Origin: Microbacteriaceae bacterium
GTDB taxonomy: Bacteria; Actinomycetota; Actinomycetes; Actinomycetales; Microbacteriaceae
Length of the DNA: 7,806 nucleotides
NCBI GenBank assembly: GCA_016463265.1
Contig: JAEMRP010000017.1
Coordinates: forward strand, 1 to 7,806
Reading direction: 5' to 3'
The notes under the pieces were generated by a model that worked only from the letters and a program-made list of their open reading frames with translations, did no database searches and was not told the origin of the DNA. Every line of letters starts with the position of its first letter. The first letter of the stretch is position 1. The translations under genes and the position numbers were made by a program. Below, piece after piece: positions 1 through 5,972 of the stretch.

Positions 1-48
1 AGCACAGGATCCTAAATCCTGCGTGTCTACCAATTTCACCACACCCGC
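1..48 (-). tRNA. tRNA-Leu (anticodon UAG), 5' half, cut by window edge
   Basis: Read on the minus strand from 48 down to 1, the sequence starts with acceptor strand GCGGGTG. It is followed by a D-arm (GTG ... CAC around AAATTGGTAGA) and an anticodon arm with stem CAGGA/TCCTG and loop TTTAGGA. The anticodon is TAG (plus-strand CTA at 12-14), which reads the leucine codon CUA. The long variable arm, T-arm and 3' acceptor strand lie beyond the left edge, so the class II shape typical of tRNA-Leu cannot be confirmed. The D-loop GG and the anticodon-stem pairing are intact. It is transcribed away from the Tad operon. Confidence 0.93.
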
Positions 49-144
49 GTGGTTCCCCATTCTACGGTTCGAATCCGGAAGGCATCGAGGAATTGTTCAC
101 CACGAAGAACACCCTCCTCCCTCACGCGTCACTCTGTGGACAAC

Positions 145-159
145 GTCGGCGGCGCCGAC
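145..159. promoter_or_regulatory. Perfect inverted repeat in the tadA leader
   Basis: GTCGGC-GGC-GCCGAC is a perfect 6-3-6 dyad ending 23 bases before the chosen tadA start. It could be a small RNA hairpin in the leader or an operator. In GC-rich DNA such palindromes also arise by chance. The 134-base gap between the tRNA and tadA should hold the operon promoter, but I see no convincing -35/-10 pair in it. Confidence 0.3.
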
Positions 160-182
160 ACGGGGAGCGCCACGATGGGGGA

Positions 183-1272
183 ATGACCTCCACCGATTCG
201 ATTGTTGAACGGGTTCGTCGTGCCGTCATGTCGGGTGAAGACCTTGGGCGTGCAATAACGACTGAGGTGCAGCGCGCTAATGAACGCGCACTGGGCGACG
301 CGGTGGCAATCGAGTTTCAGGAATCCGATGTCACACATCGCGTTACAGGGTTTGGGATTCTACAACCGCTCCTCGACGACCCCACCGTCGAAGAGATCTG
401 GGTCAACGACTCGAGCGCCGTGTTTGTCGCCCGGTCGGGTCGCCACGAACGGATCCCCACGGACCTCTCGACCGACGACCTGCGGACACTCGTTGAACGC
501 ATGTTGCGTCGCAGCGGTCGCCGTGTGGACGTATCCCAGCCATTTGTCGATGCGTCCTTGCCGGATGGTTCACGGTTGCACGTCGTCATCCCGCCGATCA
601 CCAAGGAACACTGGAGCCTCAACATCCGAAAATTTTCGTCAGCGGTTCGAACGCTGGACGACCTTGTTGCGCGTGGCACGATTGCGCCCGACGCGAAACG
701 GATTCTCCAGGCCGCGATCAGCGATGGCCGAACGGTACTGGTGTCCGGTGCGACCCAGGCGGGAAAGACCACGATGGTGTGTGCGTTGCTCTCAGAACTG
801 GGGCCGGGTGAACGAATTGTCACGGTCGAAGAAACGTTCGAGATCGCGACGCGTCATCCGGATACCGTTGGCATGCAATGTCGCGGTGCGAGTCTCGACG
901 GCGTCGGCGAGGTCACCCTGCGTCGCCTCGTCAAAGAGGCGCTTCGTATGCGACCAACGCGTCTCGTTGTCGGCGAGGTGCGCGGCGACGAATCACTCGA
1001 CCTCCTCGTCGCCCTCAATTCGGGCATCCCGGGGCTCTGCACGATTCACGCAAACTCGGCCTCCGATGCCGTTCGTAAACTCGTGACGCTGTGCCAACTT
1101 GCCGGCGGCGTGTCGGAGGTTCGTGACGTCAACGATTCTTGCGACGGTTGATCTCGTGGTTCATTGCCGGATGGATGGTGACGGACAACGGCGCATTATT
1201 GATATCGCCCGACCGATCGCGTCGGGTGACGTGGGCGCACTTGCGATGGAATCATTGTGGGCGTCGAACTAG
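183..1272 (+). pseudogene. tadA: Tad/Flp pilus assembly ATPase TadA (CpaF), frameshifted near the 3' end
   Basis: This is the secretion ATPase of the VirB11/CpaF family, a cytoplasmic ring that powers assembly of Flp-type pili through TadB and TadC. From the ATG at 183, the Walker A motif GATQAGKTT is at residues 189-197. The Walker B-like segment LVVGEVRGDE has its glutamate at 265, and the family's 'TIHAN' histidine is at 289. The N-terminal domain contains the usual 'LLDDPTVEEIWVN' segment. The first frame stops at 1151 (322 aa) with the non-family tail DVNDSCDG. From 1117 the next frame reads RFVTSTILATVDLVVHCRMD and ends at TAG 1270-1272, which is the normal CpaF C-terminus. Removing one base near 1113-1119 restores a protein of about 362 aa. 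The shift may be a real mutation, a sequencing error or, less likely, recoding. The start is uncertain: GGGGAG at 162-167 is rather far from 183, and a TTG at 93 is in frame. Confidence 0.85.
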
Positions 1273-2111
1273 TCGCCTGCGGAATTGCGCTGGGACTGGG
1301 ATTAATCCTGGTCGTGATTCCCGCGCGTGCGCGTCGACAATCGCGGATTCGCCCATGGTTAGACGAAGCCGGGCTTGCCGGCGTCCCGCTGATGGTCGTC
1401 GGTGTCGTGATGATTACGGTCGCCGTCATAGTCGGCGCAATCGCGACGGCGATCATTCCGCTCCCGAGTATCGCTCCGCTCGGCATTGTTGTGGGGTGCG
1501 GGGTGCCGATTATCGCGTTGGCGAGCGCGCGCGATCGGCGTCGACAACGTGCGCGGGCACTGTGGCCGGATGTCATTGATTCCGTTCGCGTCGCTCTTCG
1601 CTCTGGCTCGACACTAACCGACGCGGTAACCTCGGTCTCCACCATGATTCCCAGGGACTGGCGACCGGCCTGGCGGGAACTCGAATCCAACCTTCGGCGA
1701 GGTAGTGATCCCGACATCGCGCTTCGCCGGTTGCAACGTGCACTCGCCGACCCAATTGCCGATCGTGTGGTTGAGTCGATCGTGGTCGCGCGCGAATACG
1801 GAGGAACAGAACTCCCCGCCGTCTTGTCGGAACTCGGGCGTTCTGTTCGCAGGGATTCCGCGATGAGGTCCGAGGCTCAATCACGGCAATCGTGGGTGCG
1901 GCACGCGGCGACCCTCGGAGTTGTTTCACCCTGGATTGTGTTGGCGCTCTTGGCGAGCAGGCCCGAAAACAGAGAGGCTTATTCCAGCGTTGCGGGCACT
2001 TTTCTCATTGTGGTGTCAGCGGGTGCTACCGCGGTGGCATACCTTGTCATGCGTGCGCTGGGGACGATGCGTGAACCAGCTCGTTGGCTGATTGGGGCCC
2101 TCGATGATTGA
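1257..2111 (+). CDS. tadB: Tad pilus platform protein TadB (T2SSF domain)
   Basis: An integral membrane protein of 284 aa, the inner-membrane platform partner of TadA and TadC in Flp pilus assembly. Hydrophobic segments are at about residues 3-21, 43-68 and 72-90. They are followed by a basic stretch (ARDRRRQRARAL), then a T2SSF domain at about 103-235 with the typical pattern 'LWPDVIDSVRVALRSGSTL' and later 'VVAREYGGTELPAVL'. Two C-terminal membrane segments lie at about 218-234 and 244-267. The start is GTG at 1257, inside the restored-frame end of tadA (16-base overlap). This suggests translational coupling and supports the view that the restored tadA C-terminus is the ancestral one. No strong Shine-Dalgarno sequence precedes it. 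Family assignment is by sequence pattern and operon position. Confidence 0.88.
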   Translation: MGVELVACGIALGLGLILVVIPARARRQSRIRPWLDEAGLAGVPLMVVGVVMITVAVIVGAIATAIIPLPSIAPLGIVVGCGVPIIALASARDRRRQRARALWPDVIDSVRVALRSGSTLTDAVTSVSTMIPRDWRPAWRELESNLRRGSDPDIALRRLQRALADPIADRVVESIVVAREYGGTELPAVLSELGRSVRRDSAMRSEAQSRQSWVRHAATLGVVSPWIVLALLASRPENREAYSSVAGTFLIVVSAGATAVAYLVMRALGTMREPARWLIGALDD

Positions 2112-2775
2112 GGTTGCACTGGGTGCGCTGCTGGGCCTCGGATTCTTTGTGATGCTCGCTGGCTCGTCGGCGTCCCGCGTCGCGATCCAGCTCGCGCCGC
2201 ATATTCGGGACCTCTCCACCGCCCGAACACCGATAGATGGGCGGGACGGAGCATTACGTTCTCTCGGACTAGTGCTAAGCCTTCCGACCCTGTTCATGAG
2301 CGAGACAATCAATCGACGTCGTCGCCGAAGCGCGATTTCCGACGAGCTCCCAGGTGCGCTCGACCTCATTGGTCTCTGTGTCTCTGCCGGTATGTCGGTA
2401 CCCACCGCGCTGGAGCGAATTGCCACGAGTGGGGTTGGCGAACTAGCCGACGAATGCAGAACCATCGTCGCCGAGATCGGGCTTGGCGTCTCTGTCACGG
2501 ACGCACTTCACTCGAGCGATGTTCGCGTAGCCCACGCGGGCTGGTCCCGGGTGATGGACCATGTCATCACCGCGCGGCAATACGGTACGCCGCTGACCGA
2601 GATCATTCGCGCGTTGGCCGATGACGAACAACAGGCGGCGGGTCGTCGGTTGCTCGAATCCGCAAGCGCGAAAGAGACGCTCATGATGTTCCCTCTCGTT
2701 TTCGCCATCCTTCCCGTGACCGTCGTCATGGCGGTCTTCCCCGGACTGACCGCTCTCGGTTCTATTTCTCTCTGA
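2104..2775 (+). CDS. tadC: Tad pilus platform protein TadC (T2SSF domain)
   Basis: A 223-aa membrane protein, the second Tad platform subunit. It has an N-terminal hydrophobic segment at residues 2-20 and a basic patch NRRRRR near 70. A T2SSF domain runs from about 81 (ELPGALDLIGLCVSAGMSV) through the 'ARQYGTPLTEIIRALADDEQQ' region. The C-terminal membrane segment at about 193-214 contains the family's 'FPLVFAILPVTVVMAVFPG' pattern. ATG 2104 overlaps the tadB stop by 8 bases and has GGGG seven bases upstream. A TTG at 2092 is in frame but less likely. TadB and TadC are homologous halves of the platform; this one is assigned to TadC because it follows TadB and shows the typical C-terminus. Confidence 0.87.
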   Translation: MIEVALGALLGLGFFVMLAGSSASRVAIQLAPHIRDLSTARTPIDGRDGALRSLGLVLSLPTLFMSETINRRRRRSAISDELPGALDLIGLCVSAGMSVPTALERIATSGVGELADECRTIVAEIGLGVSVTDALHSSDVRVAHAGWSRVMDHVITARQYGTPLTEIIRALADDEQQAAGRRLLESASAKETLMMFPLVFAILPVTVVMAVFPGLTALGSISL

Positions 2776-2821
2776 GAATCGATAGATTTCACGCAATACT
2801 GGTCGTGTCGGAAAGGACATC

Positions 2822-3214
2822 ATGAGACTTCGCCTCACTATTGCTGTGGTTATCCAAATCGTCGCCATTTTGTTCAGCCTCATGGGTTGGGTCGATGCCC
2901 TCCAGGGCGGCGCGGCTGTCGTAATGGTTGGGTTGCTCACCCTCGCCACGCGCCTCATCAGCCGAGTCACGATTCCAAAACTGACCTGGATGTCACTCGC
3001 CGCCGCGATCGTTCTCAGCGTCGCAACCGTGTCACTTCTGGTGATCGCCTACGACCCGATGGCGTCCGATAATCAATTCGCGGATTCACCGTTTAGCGCC
3101 ACAATTTCAGGGCTCAACATTGTTTACCGAGTGGCCGCGGTGGCCGTCATCGCAGGAACCGTTTTTTATGCCGTGCGCATCGGTGACGAACGCAAAAAGT
3201 CCGCGCTCTCGTAA
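2822..3214 (+). CDS. Small four-helix membrane protein of unknown function in the Tad operon
   Basis: A 130-aa hydrophobic protein I do not recognise. Four likely membrane segments lie at about residues 5-24, 30-46, 56-76 and 99-121. A short polar loop (DPMASDNQFADSPF) lies between helices three and four, and the tail is basic (RIGDERKKSALS). It has no prepilin-type cleavage motif and no obvious catalytic residues. In particular it lacks the aspartates expected of a TadV/CpaA prepilin peptidase. The start is well supported: GGAAAGGA ends a few bases before ATG 2822. It lies 46 bases after tadC and just before the pilin-like gene on the same strand, so co-transcription is likely. Its position suggests a role in pilus assembly, but an unrelated insertion into the operon is also possible. 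Confidence 0.75.
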   Translation: MRLRLTIAVVIQIVAILFSLMGWVDALQGGAAVVMVGLLTLATRLISRVTIPKLTWMSLAAAIVLSVATVSLLVIAYDPMASDNQFADSPFSATISGLNIVYRVAAVAVIAGTVFYAVRIGDERKKSALS

Positions 3215-3219
3215 CGTCT

Positions 3220-3264
3220 GGGGATAAATTTCCCCCCGAAATCGCACGTACCCCACGATGGGGT
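3220..3264 (+). promoter_or_regulatory. Two hairpins ahead of the pilin-like gene
   Basis: First, GGGGA at 3220-3224 pairs with TCCCC at 3231-3235 across a six-base loop. Second, ACCCCA (3250-3255) pairs perfectly with TGGGGT (3259-3264) across CGA. The second hairpin ends two bases before ATG 3266, and its 3' arm contains the only G-rich sequence that could act as the ribosome binding site. Folding would hide that site. The pair could attenuate or uncouple expression of the pilin from upstream genes, or protect a processed mRNA end. Function is inferred from structure only. Confidence 0.5.
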
Positions 3265-3265
3265 C

Positions 3266-3427
3266 ATGTCGAACTTCACATTTGTTTCCTCTGACCGCGG
3301 CGACGTCCCCGGTTGGGTCCTCATCACCCTAATGACGGCGGGACTTGTCGTCGTCATGTGGGCGATGGCCGGCCCAGCCCTCGGCGAGGTCTTCAACAAC
3401 GCCATCGATCGCGTCTTGTCGATATGA
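3266..3427 (+). CDS. Flp/pilin-like small membrane peptide (53 aa)
   Basis: A 53-aa protein starting MSNFTFVSSDRGDVPGW, with one hydrophobic helix at about residues 16-36 and an amphipathic tail (GEVFNNAIDRVLSI). Size, single N-terminal helix and position between tadC and tadE match the major or minor Flp-type pilin of actinobacterial Tad loci. A prepilin peptidase could cut after G12, as in RG|DVPGW. However, position +5 would be tryptophan instead of the usual glutamate, so it is not a canonical Flp. The stop overlaps the next start in ATGA at 3424-3427, a sign of translational coupling. Being the pilin itself is inference. Confidence 0.75.
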   Translation: MSNFTFVSSDRGDVPGWVLITLMTAGLVVVMWAMAGPALGEVFNNAIDRVLSI

Positions 3428-3804
3428 CTCGCGAGCTCGAACGCGGCAGTGCCCCGGTCGAGTTCGTGATGGTCGGGGTCTTGCTCGTCGCGGTCGCGTT
3501 AACTGTGCTGCAAATCGCCTTCGTTGCCCACATTCGGGCGGTGGCGATTGATTCGGCGATCGCTGGCGCCGCTCACGCCGCGTTGGCCGACACCGCTGAT
3601 TCGGAGGGCGTTGTCCGTGCCACTGAGCTTGTGACGAGCGGTGTCGCGGCGTCGTTGGTTCGATCGGTGTTCATCGCCTCGAGTGAGGTCGCGGGAAAGC
3701 CCATTGCCTCGGTCACAATTCGACTCGGCGTGCCAATAATTGGGCCGTGGTTGCCCGTCGCCGAAACTGACGTCACGGGACGCGCTTTCCGCGAAGCCCG
3801 CTAA
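3424..3804 (+). CDS. tadE: TadE-like pseudopilin
   Basis: A 126-aa protein with the TadE pattern. A short basic/acidic leader (MTRELERG) is followed by SAPVEFVMVGVLL and one hydrophobic helix at about residues 10-34. Cleavage after G8 would place glutamate 13 at mature position +5, the classic pseudopilin signature. The rest is a periplasm-side/extracellular domain of about 90 residues rich in Ala, Val and Ser. TadE proteins are minor pseudopilins needed for Flp pilus biogenesis. The start ATG 3424 overlaps the previous stop. I set aside the longer open frame from 3313 because that part is read in the pilin gene in another frame. No further Tad gene follows: the operon ends at a hairpin. Confidence 0.85.
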   Translation: MTRELERGSAPVEFVMVGVLLVAVALTVLQIAFVAHIRAVAIDSAIAGAAHAALADTADSEGVVRATELVTSGVAASLVRSVFIASSEVAGKPIASVTIRLGVPIIGPWLPVAETDVTGRAFREAR

Positions 3805-3809
3805 ACGAA

Positions 3810-3835
3810 TGAGGCCCCGCCGAAGCGGGACCTCA
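3810..3835 (-). terminator. Hairpin terminator with UUCG loop between convergent genes
   Basis: On the minus strand TGAGGTCCCGC and GCGGGGCCTCA form an 11-bp stem (one U-G wobble) closed by a C(UUCG)G tetraloop, a very stable motif. On the plus strand the same stem has one C-A mismatch. It lies 15 bases beyond the permease stop (minus) and 5 bases beyond the tadE stop (plus). It best fits terminating the permease transcript and may also serve the Tad operon. Only a weak T-rich tail (TTCGTTTAG) follows on the minus strand. Confidence 0.65.
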
Positions 3836-3850
3836 CCGTCGTGCGATTGG

Positions 3851-4234
3851 TTACTTGCTGGCGCGCATCTTCTTCGCAACCTCGATGGCGTCCGAATACG
3901 GAGCCTTCGAGCGAAGGTGAGGACGAGCGACGAGCAGGTACAAGCCACCAGGGACCAGTACCGCGACCACGCCGATGAGCGAGATGTTGTCGATGAACCA
4001 GTCACCACTGACGCCGGGCTGGAGCAACCACGAGATTGCCCAGATTCTGTAGGCGAGTGCGGCGATGTTGATGATCAGGCCGAGCGAACCCAGGGTCCAC
4101 GGTCCGGCAGGCTTCCATCCACGGAATCGTTGGATGAGCGACGCGAGGACGACCGACTGGAACGCGATGTAAATTCCGAGCACTGCGAATGCGGTGATCG
4201 GAACCAACGACGCCGGGTTGGCGTAGATGACGAC
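3851..4234 (-). pseudogene. APC-family amino acid permease, C-terminal remnant only
   Basis: The minus-strand frame ending at TAA (3853-3851) encodes about the last 128 residues of an amino acid permease of the APC superfamily. The order is VIYANPASLVPITAFAVLGIY, then a helix-rich stretch with 'RFRGWKPAGPWTLGSLGLIINI', two further membrane segments and a basic tail ending KKMRASK. 'GWKPaGpftLG' followed by an aromatic-rich helix is characteristic of these permeases as I know them. Family members are about 450-520 aa, so roughly three quarters, including the substrate-binding N-terminal helices, is missing. There is no start or ribosome binding site. Upstream (around 4230-4245) the sequence passes directly into a binding-protein gene on the other strand. 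The exact breakpoint cannot be set from sequence alone. The intact terminator downstream suggests the 3' end is native. Confidence 0.8.
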
Positions 4235-4450
4235 GACGTGGTCATGATTCCGTTGGCCGACAACGATCCGGATTTCGTCGTCGCTTTCACGGCGGAAACC
4301 CGCAACCCCTGGGGTATTGGTGTCCAGAAGGGCAACGCGGAACTGTTGGGGGAACTCAACGGTGCGCTTGACACGGTCATCGCTGACGGTCGACTCGCAA
4401 AGGTGTGGAGCACGTGGATGCCGGATTTGGCGTTCCCTCTGGCAAAATAG
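4235..4450 (+). pseudogene. Amino acid ABC transporter substrate-binding protein, C-terminal remnant
   Basis: The plus-strand frame ending TAG 4448-4450 encodes about 71 residues: DVVMIPLADNDPDF, then NPWGIGVQKGNAELL, then LNGALDTVIADGRLAKVWSTWMPDL. The 'WGIGvqKGN..Ll..lN.al..lia DGrl.kiW..W.P' pattern is the end of family 3 periplasmic binding proteins (SBP_bac_3) for polar amino acids or amines. Full proteins are about 260-300 aa with a signal or lipoprotein peptide, all of which is missing here. An internal ATG (4244) has no ribosome binding site. It ends 5 bases before the amidotransferase gene, so the two were probably co-transcribed before the break. Without its own promoter, expression of the downstream gene may be altered. 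Confidence 0.8.
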
Positions 4451-4455
4451 AGTCC

Positions 4456-5250
4456 ATGAGCCACAACATCACACCGAGCGACGTCATGCCCGAGGGCAAC
4501 GCGTCGATGCCGAGTGACGCGCCGACCGTTGCCGTCGTCGTGTCGCTGAACATCCCGCAGATGACGGACGAGGTCGCTGGGCTCGTCGTTCGATTCACTC
4601 GCGTCGCACTGACCGAACTGAACAATGTCGGGGCAAAAATCGTGCTGATGGATTCGAGCAAGTCGCCGCTCGACCCAGCCGCAATCGCCGACCTGGCCGA
4701 CGGGGTTCTGTTTTTGGGCGGCGGAGACGTCGACGCACGAATCTACGGTCACACCGAACCGGTGAACCACGAGTACGGTGTCGACCGCGCGGCGGACGAC
4801 TACTGCATCGACATTATCAACGCCACGATCGAACGTGACGCTCCGATGCTGTGCATCTGTCGCGGATCGCAGTTGCTCAATGTGGCACTCGGTGGCGACC
4901 TCATTCCCGACATTGAGAACTACCACCCGCATCGCGGAGGCTCGGGCGACCCGATGTTCAAGGACGAACCCGTCATTCTCGAACCGGGCAGCAAGACTCA
5001 CGAGATTTTCGGTCGCGACCGTGTTGCGGTTCGCTCGGGGCACCACCAAGCCGTCAACCGAGTGGCCGAGGGACTTGTCGTCAGCGCTCGTGCCGAGGAC
5101 GGAATCGTCGAGGGCACGGAACTGCCGTCGGCGCGGTGGGTCGTCGGTGTTCAGTGGCACCCCGAAGACGATGACGGTTCAGCGTCCGACCGTCGTGCCC
5201 TGTTTCAGGCGTTCGTCGACCAAACGAAACTGGTTCGGACCTCCCGCTAG
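4456..5250 (+). CDS. puuD: PuuD-like gamma-glutamyl-GABA hydrolase (class I glutamine amidotransferase)
   Basis: A 264-aa cytoplasmic enzyme of the peptidase C26/class I amidotransferase family. The catalytic cysteine is C135 in LCICRGSQLLNVALGG, and histidine 235 and glutamate 237 are in VQWHPE, giving the full triad. The oxyanion/substrate motif FLGGGDVDARIYG is around residue 91. Known relatives release GABA (or an analogous amine) from gamma-glutamyl adducts in putrescine breakdown. That role fits the neighbouring dehydrogenase, but other gamma-glutamyl substrates are possible. Start choice: ATG 4456 lies 5 bases after the binding-protein stop but has only a weak Shine-Dalgarno. ATG 4507 (residue 18) follows GAGGG at 4492-4496 by 10 bases and lies closer to the conserved start (APTVAVVVSLN). 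The stop overlaps that of the convergent Cache gene within CTAG. Confidence 0.88.
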   Translation: MSHNITPSDVMPEGNASMPSDAPTVAVVVSLNIPQMTDEVAGLVVRFTRVALTELNNVGAKIVLMDSSKSPLDPAAIADLADGVLFLGGGDVDARIYGHTEPVNHEYGVDRAADDYCIDIINATIERDAPMLCICRGSQLLNVALGGDLIPDIENYHPHRGGSGDPMFKDEPVILEPGSKTHEIFGRDRVAVRSGHHQAVNRVAEGLVVSARAEDGIVEGTELPSARWVVGVQWHPEDDDGSASDRRALFQAFVDQTKLVRTSR

Positions 5251-5972
5251 ACGTGCCGAGCCCTTGGCGCTGCCACGAGTTGTAGACCGAGTTCAGGTCC
5301 TGGGATTTCGCATCGGATGGCGTCCTTCGGCAATGCAACGACACGATTTCCGACGAGAAAGCGACCGGAGTTTCCGAGGATGATCCGATCGAATTTCGAC
5401 ACGAGCGCGGCGTCCTCGGGAATTGTGCGCAGTATTGGCATGATGACGGTTTCCAATTCCCGCACCTCGGTGTCGCATCCCGCGGTGCCGATTAGCATGC
5501 CATCCAACGAGAGTGGAACCATGCTGGTGAGAATGTACTTGTCCATCCCCGCGTAGTCGAGGTAGGGACCCTGAATAGCTGGCTTTCCGGTCGAGACAAC
5601 CTCGGCAAACCATTCGTAGGTCACGAAGTCATAGAAACCGGGGTCTTCGCGAGAAAGGTTGAACACGATTCGTTGGGTTGAGCCCGAATCGCCTCGTCGC
5701 CACCATTCGACTGCCCCGACATTGTTGTCCGCGAGGTCTGGACCGAGGACGATTCCAGCGGCCACGGGGAACGCGTGGCGATTCAGAAATGTCGCGGCAG
5801 CGGGTTGAATTGCGCGCAGATGGCGTTCCGTCAATTCAACCTTCGTGCCCCGCGCAACCCGTAGTTCGCGCTCGCACGCCAACGCCATGGTGGTCAAGTC
5901 GTCGTAGACCGCGGCAAACAAATCCCCAATCGCCTTACTCGCGCGTTCGAGGCCGCCGCGTGCCTCACTCAT
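5247..5972 (-). CDS. Soluble Cache-domain protein, probable ligand sensor
   Basis: A 241-aa protein with no signal peptide or membrane segment. A helical N-terminus (residues 1-60, GLERASKAIGDLFAAVYDDL) is followed by a Cache/PDC-like domain. The clearest part is residues 112-170: GFYDFVTYEWFAEVVSTGKP, then QGPYLDYAGMDKYILT, then VPLSLDGMLIGTAGCDTEV. This is the Y..W(F/Y)..a...g....gPY.D......t...P...dg...G..g.D pattern of small-molecule binding Cache domains. Such domains are usually extracellular parts of receptors, so a free cytosolic form is notable. ATG 5972 overlaps the regulator stop by 8 bases (ATGAGTGA), implying coupled translation and a joint function. An upstream extension in this frame lies inside the regulator and was excluded. 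A ligand such as an amino acid or amine is inferred only. Confidence 0.72.
   Translation of the reverse strand: MSEARGGLERASKAIGDLFAAVYDDLTTMALACERELRVARGTKVELTERHLRAIQPAAATFLNRHAFPVAAGIVLGPDLADNNVGAVEWWRRGDSGSTQRIVFNLSREDPGFYDFVTYEWFAEVVSTGKPAIQGPYLDYAGMDKYILTSMVPLSLDGMLIGTAGCDTEVRELETVIMPILRTIPEDAALVSKFDRIILGNSGRFLVGNRVVALPKDAIRCEIPGPELGLQLVAAPRARHV

Noticed and set aside
93..182. tadA start at TTG 93
   Set aside because: The added segment is Arg-rich and unlike the family's N-terminus, and the GAGG before it is too close to the TTG. ATG 183 leads directly into a family-like helical N-terminus.
280..1086. Open frame of 268 codons on the plus strand overlapping tadA
   Set aside because: Its translation is Arg/Ser/Pro-rich with no recognisable motif and lies entirely inside the ATPase frame, which has Walker and histidine motifs.
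1116..1140. Programmed +1 frameshift in tadA as the default explanation
   Set aside because: GGAGG is present, but there is no slow codon, stop codon or clear slippery run at the shift point. A single-base insertion or read error is simpler. Kept only as an alternative.
3740..4450. Single 236-codon plus-strand frame joining the end of tadE, the intergenic hairpin and the binding-protein remnant
   Set aside because: Only its last 71 residues look like a protein family. The earlier part is antisense to the permease remnant and is highly charged and motif-free, so it is not one gene.
4075..5160. Long open frame (361 codons) on the minus strand
   Set aside because: It runs antisense through the permease remnant, the binding-protein remnant and puuD. 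Its translation is rich in Arg, Asp and Val with no domain pattern, while the plus-strand frame has a full catalytic triad. It is a shadow of GC-rich coding sequence.
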